A stretch of 37,302 bases of DNA from a virus. The notes beneath the pieces are model-generated. The model ran no database searches and was not told the DNA's origin. It worked only from the letters and a program-made list of their open reading frames with translations. This document shows positions 28,581 to 37,302 of this stretch, in pieces. Each line of letters starts with the position of its first letter. The first letter of the stretch is position 1. The translations under genes were made by a program, and so were the position numbers. Location of the stretch: IMG/VR virus record IMGVR_UViG_3300046001_007283, positions 1-37,302 of that record; one strand, 5' to 3'.

Positions 28581-30323
28581 TTAACAATTAATTCTTATTA
28601 TTTTCTTTAAACCATCTTGTTTATTTGTGTATTGTTGTTCATTTCTTAAATAAAAATTAATATCATTTTTAACATAATGAATATTATTCATAAATGGATA
28701 ATTTGTACCATATCCTTCAGGGTCAATAAATCCATGGTCATAAAGGTCTCTCCATTTCCATAAACCCTCATTTTCAAAATATTTAGCATTTTGTGGTAAA
28801 CCATATATTTCATTCGTTACTGATGTTTCAATATATGGTGATAGTTCTCTAAGTTTTACTTTATAATGTGGTTGATAATATAACCCCACTTTATTATTAA
28901 TCGAAACACCTGAATACGTTGATGAATCATCTTGATTATGGTCAAAAACATTTAAAGGTGATGTTAATTTATGAAACGCTTCACTAATAACTCTTTCTTT
29001 TAATTCAGATTTGTTGTATTCAATAAACGCACCAATTAATGTGGTACCTGTTGTTATTGTTGAACCAGACGTGAAAGTTATTCCAGATTTAACAAATGTT
29101 CCGTATGGAACAGTTGTCTCCATTGAAGTACTACCACTAAAATGATTATCAACCCACGTATCATGAAAATTAAATTTATATCCAACTTTATATGGGTAAT
29201 CAAAATATCCATTTTTATTTTTAAAAATAATAGATACATAAACATCAGTAGGTAAATAACCTAAATTATTTGTTAAATTTGTTAATGAAAAAGGCGTTTT
29301 AAAATCATAAATTAAAGATTCCATTCTATTTCTAAAAACGACTTTATTATTCTCACCAGCACTATTTTTAAAAATCAATTTTTTTTCATCTTCCCAAATA
29401 GAAGATTCAAATCCTATATTATCAAGAACAAAACCATCACCCATTGTTAACACTTTATGTTTGTGTACATAATATTCTGATATAGTTTCATTTAATTTAT
29501 TTTTATTAACACATCGTTTACCTAAAATAACTGTAGATAATGTTTGACCAGTAGGTATTTCAGATTTATTAATTTCTAAAGTATAATTTTCAGAATTAAA
29601 TAAACCGTCACCAACCGAAATAACCGAAAAGGTTCTACCTGATAACGGTACCGAATTATTTAAAGTACCTCCCGATATCACAATGTATTCACCTTCATTA
29701 ATTCCATGATAAACAGGACTTGTAAAAATATATGTTTTCTTTGTTTCAGTTACTCTAAATGGTATCCCGTCTTGTGCCGTAAAACTATAAACAGTATTAC
29801 CCGTTAAAGTGTATTTCATAGGATATGTTGTATCACCATAGTAAACATATGATAAACAAATATTCCAATTATGATATGGTGCAGTTGATTGTGTTATTTC
29901 AACATGTTCATTTCCTCCATATACTATTATATTTTGAGTAAAAGCTGAAAGAACAGAAGTTGTTACAGGACTGTTAATTTCTCTTTTTACATCATTTCTT
30001 AAGAATGCAAATTCATTATATGGTATATAACCGTCAAAATTAATTGCATCGTCATTTATTAAATAAAGATTTTTTTTCAATGGTTGATATCCCGTAGACC
30101 CACTATATAAATTACGGAAAACCATTTTTAATTTTCCGTGAACCTTATAATATGTACTTTCATTTCGTTCTTTAGTAAAAAGAACTGACGTATCTAAAAT
30201 TGTAGTTCTTTCACCTTCTCTAAGTAAATTTTTAGTTTCATCTAAACTTATTTTTAAATTTAAATCTTCATCTGTTGACCCAAAGAATTTTTTAGATGGT
30301 AATATTATTTGTTTCTTTTCCAT
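28581..30323 (-). CDS. Predicted virion structural protein (580 aa)
   Basis: Unassigned. The protein opens MEKKQIILPSKKFFGSTDED and contains many Gly/Ser/Thr-rich loops between beta-prone strands. Near the C-terminus it has GLWKWRDLYDHGFIDPEGYG followed by TNYPFMNNIHYV, a compact conserved-looking segment that could be diagnostic in a profile search. There is no enzyme motif, signal peptide or membrane helix. The ATG at 30323 shares its A with the upstream TAA (TAATG, 30325-30321), indicating coupling to the 1280-aa protein. Its size and position among gp25/gp6-type genes suggest a baseplate wedge or peripheral protein; this is inference. Confidence 0.8.
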   Translation of the reverse strand: MEKKQIILPSKKFFGSTDEDLNLKISLDETKNLLREGERTTILDTSVLFTKERNESTYYKVHGKLKMVFRNLYSGSTGYQPLKKNLYLINDDAINFDGYIPYNEFAFLRNDVKREINSPVTTSVLSAFTQNIIVYGGNEHVEITQSTAPYHNWNICLSYVYYGDTTYPMKYTLTGNTVYSFTAQDGIPFRVTETKKTYIFTSPVYHGINEGEYIVISGGTLNNSVPLSGRTFSVISVGDGLFNSENYTLEINKSEIPTGQTLSTVILGKRCVNKNKLNETISEYYVHKHKVLTMGDGFVLDNIGFESSIWEDEKKLIFKNSAGENNKVVFRNRMESLIYDFKTPFSLTNLTNNLGYLPTDVYVSIIFKNKNGYFDYPYKVGYKFNFHDTWVDNHFSGSTSMETTVPYGTFVKSGITFTSGSTITTGTTLIGAFIEYNKSELKERVISEAFHKLTSPLNVFDHNQDDSSTYSGVSINNKVGLYYQPHYKVKLRELSPYIETSVTNEIYGLPQNAKYFENEGLWKWRDLYDHGFIDPEGYGTNYPFMNNIHYVKNDINFYLRNEQQYTNKQDGLKKIIRINC

Positions 30324-33300
30324 TATTCAGTTGATGGGAATGCACCTAAAGGTCCAAATCTTTTTATAAATTTATCAACACCTGTATTTCCTGGTCTTAA
30401 ACCAAAATAAAATAAAAAAGGTGTTGATAAAATTTGTTTATTTCCATTATAATAATTTTCAGTCTTTTTTATTAAAAAATAAATACTGTTATTCCAATTT
30501 GTTGTTTCCCATGTTCCCGCACTACCATATCTTGTATATAATATACCTGATGTTGGATTAGATTCTGTACCACCTGTTACCCATAAATAGGTAAATCCAG
30601 GATATTGTGTGTTATATGATGTATGATTATCCGTAAAAGTATCTTCAATAACATCAAATTCTAAAAAATTTTCTATTTCATCAGCAGGTATTGTTGATCC
30701 TGTTATTGTTAAACCACTAAATGTATATGTGATAGGTGGTAATAAATATTTATCTGATGGGTTATCCGTAACTCCAGTTAAATTATAACCATATGTCATT
30801 CCTTGTAATGGTTGGACTTGTATACTACTATAATCCCATGATTGATTATCTTTTGTACCATCATTATATGGACCAAACCCTGTCCCCTTTTTATCCCATA
30901 AATAAAAAGGTATTTGTTGTGAAGATTCTGTTAATCTACCCACATCATTTAAACAATATCTTACTTTAGTTCCATCATCATCAAATTGCATGGTAATTGG
31001 TAATGGACCCCAAATATTTGTACCCCCAGTAAATACATTTGAATATGTTTCAGGGTCTAAATTTTGATAAGAATACCCTAAGTATTTTTGATTTTGTAAG
31101 TTAAATTGTTCAATACCAACTTCATTATTTATTGATATGAGTTGAAGAATATCCCCATCTAATACTTGATTAGTAAAACCATAAAATAAAAAACCAGTGT
31201 TATCAAATAAATCATTTATACTAAAACCATCTTTAATTTCAACATCCATTCTATAATTAATAGCTAATCCAAGAAGTTCACCAAAATCTTGAAACGATGT
31301 TGGTCCAATTGATCTAACAACAGAGCAACTAGGATCTAACGTTTCATCGGTACAAACTTCTTTAATAAACTCATCTCTTGGTCCTAAATCAACCATTGTA
31401 GTTGGGTTACCTAATCTTTTTATATTAGAAAATGTAGTATTACCAACTAAAGTACCTGATGAATTAGCTATAGTTGAACGATAATAAAATCTTTTAACAG
31501 ATTCACCCGTTGTTGTCTCACTTACTTTATAGTATAGTAAATCTTTACAATAATTTGTTCTGTTAACATTTAATTCTAATAATGATTCGTTTTTCCATCT
31601 AACTTTTGATTTGAATTGGAAAAAATATAAAGAACCACTTAACCAATTGTCAATAAAACCATAATTAACTATTCCACCACAAAACAAAAGACCAACTCTT
31701 TTCCTTCTTCTATATTCTTTTAATATTTCGAAAATCCTTATTGAATTTTGTGTTCCAGGTATAAAATTGAAAACACCATTACTAAATTCCGTATACGCTT
31801 TACCATCAGTATCTGCGGGTGTGTTTGGTGAATATGTTTCACCATCATATGATGTTGGTAATCCGTAATCATCGTTGTTTGACAATCTTGTTGCAACAAT
31901 GTTAGCACCTAATGGTAATGTTCCTTCAGTATATGGTGTTCTTCCTTCACCAACATAATACGTTTCAACAATACTTTCATTATATGGCACATCATATAAT
32001 GAACAACCTTCTTCTATTTGTATTGTAGTGTCTTGTTCACTTTCAAATTTATTTTTATCTCTAATATCACAATTATATGTTGTGGTATTATTAAATATAC
32101 CTTGTGGGTCATTAAATGTTAAAGTATATCCAGTACAAATATTTGAAATATCTAAATATTTTGTTATTTGAAATCCAGTATCACTAGATGAATTTACTGT
32201 AGATAATCCAACATTTATTATTGTAGAACCCATAGTGTACGTTAACACATAGTTATTTTGATTATTAACAAAATTTTGAGCTTTATTACACTGAGAAGTA
32301 CCTGTAATTAATGTTGTACCACTACATATTGGTGAAGCATACTGAATTGTTTCATCATATTGGTCATTATTTACATTTAAAACCCTACCAGTTTCATTAC
32401 TTGTTCCACTAATTGTTATTGTTCCAACTTTACAATATTTAATATCATCATCTATTTCTCTAGTACCATATTCATTTTCACCATTACATTCTTCACATTC
32501 AGGATAGTTTATTAAATATAATTTTCTTTGTGTACTATTTTGAAAACGGTATGCGAATTTTCTTATAACTTTTGATAATGATTTTATTGGAAAAAAATCA
32601 ACAGCGTCTGATAATCCATGTAAAATATATGATACTGTATTAGTTAAAGAAAATGTAAGTAAATTTATCAAATGTTCAAATAATAATAAAACATCAGAAA
32701 TTAGTAACTGAAAAGAATAATTTTTAAATCCAAAATTTACTGGTGGTGTTAATGTGTTACTAGAACAATCATTTTCTTCTGTTGGAACTAAATCTTTTAA
32801 ACCAATAAATTTATTTTTAAATGATGATGATTTAAAATATGAACCTTGAAATGAAGAAACAGTATAAACTTTATTATAGTTTAATCTAAAAAAATAATCC
32901 TGTGGGTAATAAAAACCACCATCATTATTTAAAATATAGTTTTCAACTGCGTGTTGTGGATAATCATCGTAATTAGTTGAAAATGAATATGATTTATCTT
33001 TAAATGTATCATATTCTCTAATGTTTGGTACTAAATAACTAGCATTACCTCTAACTCTTTCAAGTCCTTCATTCGATAAACTAAATCTAAATCTATAACA
33101 AGCAGATGTTGCAATACCTTTGTTTGAATCATTTGTATATTCTTGTTCACCAAATTCATTAGTATAAAGATAATCCATGTTCATCGGAACTGAAAAAATA
33201 AATGAACCATCTTCATCAATTTCCCCGTTTAAATCGAAATTTTCAAGTATAGGTCTATACCCATTATCTTTCCTGTTTGTAAATCTAATAGATTCAACTA

Positions 33301-34165
33301 TACCTGTTTTTGTTGTTAAATCACATTTAGTTCCCATCTTCCCTCTTGGAGAACAATTTTTATTAACTGAATTTTTTCCTATATCTGTAAATGTACCACC
33401 AATAAGATATGCTTTTGGTTCAATTCTTATTCCCTTATTTGATAAATCAAAATCAGTTCTTGTTATACCAATTTCACATAATTCTTCATTACCCCAAAAT
33501 GGATATACATCTATTGTTTGGTCGAATGTAACAATTTGTGGTAGTGAGTCAATATCTTCAGATGTTTTAAACGTATATTCATTTTTAAAAGAATCAACAC
33601 CAATACCTTGACGAATAAAATCATCAGGTCTTAAAGAAAAACAACCAACATCAGAAAGGTCAGTATCAACATGAATTGTTTGTGTCCCAATAGGAACCCC
33701 CCAAATCATAAAATCACCAGAGTTATTAGTTTTTACTGTATATTTATAATACTTTTCATAAACTTCTAATATTTCTTCTCTATTTAAAACATCTTTTTGA
33801 TCAGGAAAAGTTCCAGTTGGTGAATGTCCACCATGTTGTTTTCTTGATGGTAGTAAATTGTACCTATATCCATTTTCGTTTTTATCTGAAATGTCTGTAT
33901 ATGGATATAATTGAGATATAACGGGGTCTTCTTTATCTTCCTCTGTAATGGGTATAAAAATAGAAACTCTAGCGTTAGGTACACCTAAACCATTGTTAAC
34001 TGAAATTCTACCTACAACAACTCCATAGTCGGAGCACATAGATGTATATATATCTGATTGCGTAAATTTAAGTGATAGAATTTCCAACAAATCAAAATCG
34101 TTTTTAAGTTCAACAATAATTTTTTGGTCAAATCCGATCCTTGTTGAAATTCTGTGTTTCTGCAT
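30323..34165 (-). CDS. Large baseplate-associated structural protein with carboxypeptidase-regulatory-like N-terminal region (1280 aa)
   Basis: After a ~45-residue lead, residues ~46-75 (YGVVVGRISVNNGLGVPNAR, then VSIFIP) and ~160-185 (NNSGDFMIWGVPIGTQTIHVD) together look like a carboxypeptidase-regulatory-like or related beta-sandwich fold, here split by a ~90-residue insertion. Further on are SPRGKMGTKCDLTTKTG (~265-283) and a distinctly hydrophobic stretch at ~484-525 (FQLLISDVLLLFEHLINLLT), then a Cys cluster CEECNG near residue 557. The C-terminal ~700 residues are beta-rich with several Cys. The gene lies 57 bases after the gp6-like gene. It could be the gp7-position partner of the wedge, but I see no specific gp7 motif. 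The hydrophobic stretch may be buried, or may contact the cell membrane during infection (speculative). Confidence 0.82.
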   Translation of the reverse strand: MQKHRISTRIGFDQKIIVELKNDFDLLEILSLKFTQSDIYTSMCSDYGVVVGRISVNNGLGVPNARVSIFIPITEEDKEDPVISQLYPYTDISDKNENGYRYNLLPSRKQHGGHSPTGTFPDQKDVLNREEILEVYEKYYKYTVKTNNSGDFMIWGVPIGTQTIHVDTDLSDVGCFSLRPDDFIRQGIGVDSFKNEYTFKTSEDIDSLPQIVTFDQTIDVYPFWGNEELCEIGITRTDFDLSNKGIRIEPKAYLIGGTFTDIGKNSVNKNCSPRGKMGTKCDLTTKTGIVESIRFTNRKDNGYRPILENFDLNGEIDEDGSFIFSVPMNMDYLYTNEFGEQEYTNDSNKGIATSACYRFRFSLSNEGLERVRGNASYLVPNIREYDTFKDKSYSFSTNYDDYPQHAVENYILNNDGGFYYPQDYFFRLNYNKVYTVSSFQGSYFKSSSFKNKFIGLKDLVPTEENDCSSNTLTPPVNFGFKNYSFQLLISDVLLLFEHLINLLTFSLTNTVSYILHGLSDAVDFFPIKSLSKVIRKFAYRFQNSTQRKLYLINYPECEECNGENEYGTREIDDDIKYCKVGTITISGTSNETGRVLNVNNDQYDETIQYASPICSGTTLITGTSQCNKAQNFVNNQNNYVLTYTMGSTIINVGLSTVNSSSDTGFQITKYLDISNICTGYTLTFNDPQGIFNNTTTYNCDIRDKNKFESEQDTTIQIEEGCSLYDVPYNESIVETYYVGEGRTPYTEGTLPLGANIVATRLSNNDDYGLPTSYDGETYSPNTPADTDGKAYTEFSNGVFNFIPGTQNSIRIFEILKEYRRRKRVGLLFCGGIVNYGFIDNWLSGSLYFFQFKSKVRWKNESLLELNVNRTNYCKDLLYYKVSETTTGESVKRFYYRSTIANSSGTLVGNTTFSNIKRLGNPTTMVDLGPRDEFIKEVCTDETLDPSCSVVRSIGPTSFQDFGELLGLAINYRMDVEIKDGFSINDLFDNTGFLFYGFTNQVLDGDILQLISINNEVGIEQFNLQNQKYLGYSYQNLDPETYSNVFTGGTNIWGPLPITMQFDDDGTKVRYCLNDVGRLTESSQQIPFYLWDKKGTGFGPYNDGTKDNQSWDYSSIQVQPLQGMTYGYNLTGVTDNPSDKYLLPPITYTFSGLTITGSTIPADEIENFLEFDVIEDTFTDNHTSYNTQYPGFTYLWVTGGTESNPTSGILYTRYGSAGTWETTNWNNSIYFLIKKTENYYNGNKQILSTPFLFYFGLRPGNTGVDKFIKRFGPLGAFPSTE

Positions 34166-34221
34166 TTATATTTATTTTTATAAAATATATCTATAATTTT
34201 TATATTATTAAATATATTTAA

Positions 34222-36054
34222 TTAAAATGTTGTTGATCCCAATACCTTTGTTCTAATTCTTATATTTTGATTTGGAAATCTAATCTGATAAATTTGATTG
34301 GATTTCATGAAAATTGTCATATCAGATTGTCTAATTTCTTTTGTTGAATTATCAATATAAGATTGTGAAACTTCAGCACTTGAATATTCACCACCAATTA
34401 AATTATATACTCTTGTATTAACAACATTAATTACACCGTTAATTTGTCCTATCGTTCTATTTAAATCACCAATAAATAATGGATCACCCATTTTACGTTT
34501 TTCTATACTAAAATAATCAATTATTTCTTGTATTGTGTCTGTGATTATTTCTGTTGCACTATTATTTTTATCTATTGCCAAGTCAACTTCAATTTTAAAA
34601 TCAATAACTTGTCCACTTTCAATATCAATAAAATCATTTATCATTCGATATTCAGATAAATAATTTAATATGTTATCTTTTAATGTATTAGAAACAACAT
34701 CGGATAAATTACCATTTTCATCATATGATAATAATTTAATTTTTATTTTATTATCTTCTTCCATTACATTAACTTTTGCCGGTGCTCCATAAGTTGAGGG
34801 CATAGTTTCTATTAATGACTTATAATCGTTTAATGTTACCGCTCTATTTTGTGCTGAAAAATTGAAACCAATCATATTTCTAATCTCTTCTATTGCAGGG
34901 ATATCAGCCCCACCAACTGCGGGTGTAATATTTGTAACAATTAATGATTGTGAAACTTGGGTATTAGTAGATATATTAGGACCATTAATTACAAAATCAA
35001 CATTATCTATACTTGTAATAACATTAACACCAAGATTAGTGTCTTTACCTCCACCAATTCTATATTTTATAAATAAAGTTGTTCCGACTTTAGGTATCAT
35101 ACCTAATGACATATTATTTAAATAGGTACTTAGATTAACTTTCATCGAACCTGTCATATAATCGTCTAAGTTACTTACTGGGTCAACATTACCACTACCA
35201 AAAGTTAAATAAAAATAATTTTCTGGTGTGTATTCTGTGATAAATTTATTTGTTACACTAATGTATTTACCTGCCCTAAAATTATCTCTATCTGAAACAC
35301 TAGTTGGGTCAGTTATGAATACTTTATCTTGTACTAAAGATTTTACTTCATACCATTTATTTGTAACATCTAAAAATTCTGAATTTGTTGGATTACCCCC
35401 AAAAGATGTTCCATCTTTATGAATTACCGATGTAACACCTAAAATATTTTGTTCGGGTAAATAAATTTTTAAAAATGGTTTTTGGTCAACTTCAGTAATT
35501 ACTTTTCTGAAAATTCTTGTCACTCCATTTATAACTGGTTCTCTTTTTATTATAGTATAAGATATTAGTGTATTATTACCATCAAAATTTGGTATCTTTA
35601 ATCTATTGGGTTCTCCTTTACTATTGAATGGATTTGAAAAGTCTATGTCTTCTAATGTTTCAAAAGATTGCCCACCACCTGAAACTTGTGCACCTGACTT
35701 TATTACTCCCAAATAACTTTCATTCTCTTTATCACCTTTGACAGGTACATTTATTGAAAAATCACATAACGCTACCGATGGTCTATTTCCAGGGATTTTT
35801 AATCCATATGTTTTTGCAATATGGAACAATGATTGTCTTTGTTGAGCAAAATCCAATATAGTTTCTTGCCAAACTCTATCAATATGAAAATGTAAATTAT
35901 CCGCAACCGCAGCATTTAAATCTAATAAAACAGAATAAATAGACGCATCATTAGTATTTTTAACTAAATCTGGATAATATTGTTTGGTTAAATTAACTAA
36001 TTCTTGTCTTAACCCAGCGAAATCTCTAGTCGCATATGAAATTTTCTTTCCCAT
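34222..36054 (-). CDS. Baseplate wedge protein, gp6 / baseplate J-like (610 aa)
   Basis: The protein opens MGKKISYATRDFAGLRQELV and continues with YPDLVKNTNDASIYSVLLDL and NAAVADNLHFHIDRVWQETI, the N-terminal pattern of T4 gp6 and Mu/P2 baseplate J-like proteins. A later segment, PAVGGADIPAIEEIRNMIGF then AQNRAVTLNDYKSLIETMPS, matches the conserved baseplate-J core (GG.D..S.EE.R......NRAVT..DY). The C-terminal third has alternating strands (VINVVNTRVYNLIG). T4 gp6 is about 660 aa, so 610 is the expected size. In the baseplate, gp6 dimers join wedges into the ring next to gp25. The ATG is one base after the stop of the gp25-like gene, in the W-J gene order known from P2. Confidence 0.93.
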   Translation of the reverse strand: MGKKISYATRDFAGLRQELVNLTKQYYPDLVKNTNDASIYSVLLDLNAAVADNLHFHIDRVWQETILDFAQQRQSLFHIAKTYGLKIPGNRPSVALCDFSINVPVKGDKENESYLGVIKSGAQVSGGGQSFETLEDIDFSNPFNSKGEPNRLKIPNFDGNNTLISYTIIKREPVINGVTRIFRKVITEVDQKPFLKIYLPEQNILGVTSVIHKDGTSFGGNPTNSEFLDVTNKWYEVKSLVQDKVFITDPTSVSDRDNFRAGKYISVTNKFITEYTPENYFYLTFGSGNVDPVSNLDDYMTGSMKVNLSTYLNNMSLGMIPKVGTTLFIKYRIGGGKDTNLGVNVITSIDNVDFVINGPNISTNTQVSQSLIVTNITPAVGGADIPAIEEIRNMIGFNFSAQNRAVTLNDYKSLIETMPSTYGAPAKVNVMEEDNKIKIKLLSYDENGNLSDVVSNTLKDNILNYLSEYRMINDFIDIESGQVIDFKIEVDLAIDKNNSATEIITDTIQEIIDYFSIEKRKMGDPLFIGDLNRTIGQINGVINVVNTRVYNLIGGEYSSAEVSQSYIDNSTKEIRQSDMTIFMKSNQIYQIRFPNQNIRIRTKVLGSTTF

Positions 36055-36055
36055 A

Positions 36056-36508
36056 TTATATATTGATAATTATAAAATCTGATGAACTAAATGGTTCGTT
36101 ATTAATGTCATAATCAATTCTAACCTTAGCAGTGTAAGGTTTTGTAGAATTACTTGATACTCTGAATAATCTACTATCACTTTCTTCGCTAACGCTTGAA
36201 AGTTCCTCAGTATCTTGATCAGCTTGTACTATTCTTATTTCTGTTATATCTAAATTTGGAATAAATTTTTTAACTGTTGTTCTAATTTCATCCTCAATCA
36301 TTTGAAATGTAACAGAATCGTTTGGTTCAAAAATATATTCATAGAGTCTTGTACCAAAATCAGGTAAATAATACCTTGTCCCTCTTCTAGTTAATATTAA
36401 ATGTAACAAATTCGCTCTTATTTCTCTGTCAGGCGTTTCAGTCATATTAAAAAATGTACCTCTTCTACTTTCATTAAAAGGAAAATCTATACCATACGTT
36501 TTTGCCAT
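36056..36508 (-). CDS. Baseplate wedge protein, gp25/GPW family (150 aa)
   Basis: The sequence MAKTYGIDFPFNESRRGTFF, followed by EIRANLLHLILTRRGTRYYL and PDFGTRLYEYIFEP, carries the GPW/gp25 signature: an N-terminal strand, then the R.NL..L..T..GER....FGT.L....FEP motif. Next comes IEDEIRTTVKKFIPNLDITE, the usual helix-strand close of the domain. T4 gp25 is 132 aa and P2 gpW 115 aa; the extra ~20 residues form an acidic Ser-rich loop (EELSSVSEESDSRLF). gp25 links the wedge to the sheath-initiating ring. This is the first gene after the nrdA terminator and probably opens the baseplate operon. Its leader has no Shine-Dalgarno sequence. Confidence 0.95.
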   Translation of the reverse strand: MAKTYGIDFPFNESRRGTFFNMTETPDREIRANLLHLILTRRGTRYYLPDFGTRLYEYIFEPNDSVTFQMIEDEIRTTVKKFIPNLDITEIRIVQADQDTEELSSVSEESDSRLFRVSSNSTKPYTAKVRIDYDINNEPFSSSDFIIINI

Positions 36509-36542
36509 ATAAAATATTATATTATTTGTTTATAAATATTAT

Positions 36543-36574
36543 AAAATAAAAAACCCAACTTTAAGTTGGGTTTT
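36543..36574 (-). terminator. Intrinsic terminator after nrdA and the structured element
   Basis: Arms at 36551-36559 and 36565-36573 form a perfect 9-bp stem (coding-strand AAACCCAAC / GTTGGGTTT) with a 5-base loop. On the minus strand it is followed by TTTTTTATTTTAT. This is the only GC-containing hairpin with a U-run that I found between genes in the window. It separates nrdA transcription from the baseplate operon, although read-through remains possible. Confidence 0.85.
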
Positions 36575-36594
36575 AAAATAATTCGTGTTTTGAT

Positions 36595-36672
36595 ATTCGC
36601 CCCCTGTATTTTCAAAACATAGAAGCTTAAGGTACGCCTTAACGACAGTATAGTACTTTGAGGGAGCCTCCC
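36595..36672 (-). ncRNA. Candidate structured RNA element between nrdA and its terminator
   Basis: This stretch is clearly richer in G and C than its surroundings and can fold on the minus strand. The closing helix is GCUCCC (36667-36662) with GGGGGC (36604-36599), including one G-U pair. An inner CUGU/ACAG pairing (36648-36645 with 36607-36604, sharing one base with the closing helix) and a perfect 6-bp hairpin UUAAGG-CGUA-CCUUAA (36642-36627) complete it. A terminator follows at once. It may be a small RNA, a riboswitch-like leader or a 3' UTR stability element of nrdA. I do not recognise it as a known RNA family; the fold is by eye. Confidence 0.4.
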
Positions 36673-36678
36673 ATATAT

Positions 36679-37302
36679 TTACGAACTACAACCTTCACAA
36701 TCAAATAATGAATCAGTTGGTTTAATGGGTTCTATTATATTAGTATCATTTTTTATTACAAATGTATTAACACTGGAAGTGTCAATACCTAAACCTTTTA
36801 ATGGGTCAACCGCTGACCTTGTTCTTAAATAATACATACCCGTTTTTAATCCAAGTTTCCACCCATAGATATGTGCTGCTAATAATTTTTGTTTTGTTAC
36901 ATTATCAATAAATAAATTTAACGATTGTGATTGGTCAATATATACTGAACGATTTGATGCCATCATAAGAATTCGTTTCTGTGACATTTCCCAAACAGTT
37001 TTAAATATTTCTTTTATGTCTGTTGGAATTTCAGGTATATTTTGTACTGAACCATTTTCAATAATTAATTTCTTTTTTATATCTTCTGACCATAAATCCT
37101 TTTCTAATAACATCTTTATCAAATGTTTATTTATCATTACAAATTCACCACTTAATGTTCTCCTCGTATATAAATTTGTAGTGAATGGTTCAAAAGCCTC
37201 ATTGTTTCCTAATATTTGTGCAGTGCTCGCTGTCGGCATCGGTGCAACTAAAAGTGAATTTCTAACACCATGTTTTAAAATTTCTTCCCTTAATGATTTT
37301 TT
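36679..37302 (-). CDS. nrdA: Ribonucleoside-diphosphate reductase large subunit, C-terminal part (runs off right edge)
   Basis: The open frame enters from the right edge and ends with TAA at 36681-36679, so only the last 207 residues are present. It begins KKSLREEILKHGVRNSLLVA, then PMPTASTAQILGNNEAFEPF and TNLYTRRTLSGEFV, the class I RNR alpha-subunit sequence of the eukaryotic RRM1-like type. TGMYYLRTRS carries the Tyr-Tyr pair (codons 36829-36834) of the radical-transfer path to the beta subunit. The tail CEGCSS supplies the C-terminal CxxC that re-reduces the active-site disulfide. The enzyme reduces ribonucleoside diphosphates to deoxynucleotides for phage DNA synthesis. The internal ATG at 37239 is not the start, because conserved sequence continues upstream of it. 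It is the only metabolic gene in the window. Confidence 0.97.
   Translation of the reverse strand, partial: KKSLREEILKHGVRNSLLVAPMPTASTAQILGNNEAFEPFTTNLYTRRTLSGEFVMINKHLIKMLLEKDLWSEDIKKKLIIENGSVQNIPEIPTDIKEIFKTVWEMSQKRILMMASNRSVYIDQSQSLNLFIDNVTKQKLLAAHIYGWKLGLKTGMYYLRTRSAVDPLKGLGIDTSSVNTFVIKNDTNIIEPIKPTDSLFDCEGCSS

Noticed and set aside
37237-37239. ATG at 37239 as the start of the right-most gene
   Set aside because: Conserved RNR sequence (HGVRNSLLVA) continues in frame upstream to the window edge, so the codon is internal.

Overview
The window reads as a late structural region of a strongly AT-rich tailed bacteriophage with a contractile (myovirus-type, T4/P2-related) tail. All 17 supported genes lie on the minus strand and are tightly packed, so transcription runs from the right edge (about 37302) to the left edge (1). 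No start codon has a Shine-Dalgarno sequence; starts sit in A/T-rich tracts. Together with FISUMP domains, delta-60 propeller repeats and Bacteroidota-style fibronectin-like domains, this suggests a phage of a Bacteroidota host. That host call is inference from domain content, not a match I could run.

Right end (36679-37302): the C-terminal part of a class Ia ribonucleotide reductase large subunit (NrdA, resembling the eukaryotic RRM1 type). A GC-richer, foldable intergenic element (36595-36672) and an intrinsic terminator (36543-36574) follow. Then comes a compact baseplate operon: a gp25/GPW-like wedge protein (36056-36508), a gp6/gpJ-like wedge protein (34222-36054), and five larger unassigned structural proteins (25659-34165), several joined by TAATG stop-start overlaps.

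Centre and left (2019-25659): a modular adhesin or tail-fibre locus. A 2894-aa protein has a baseplate-like N-terminal half with a P2 gpI-like KGT motif, followed by fibre modules. After it come a 639-aa protein, a 2193-aa protein, a 189-aa protein, three FISUMP-domain proteins and a 1087-aa protein. Five of these are built from globular modules strung on long Thr-Pro/Ser linkers: delta-60 propellers, LamG/arabinofuranosidase-like domains, a repeated [10 protein letters not shown] domain, FN3-like domains and small Cys-bracketed domains. The linkers share a DNA repeat family, so the locus looks able to shuffle and resize modules by recombination. Two adjacent FISUMP genes are near identical upstream but sharply diverged, without indels, in their last ~55 codons, as in a hypervariable receptor-binding site.

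Left end (1-1958): the 5' part of another unassigned structural protein that runs off the window. No gap exceeds about 250 bases. I saw no tRNA, rRNA, CRISPR array, insertion sequence, integrase or reverse transcriptase gene.
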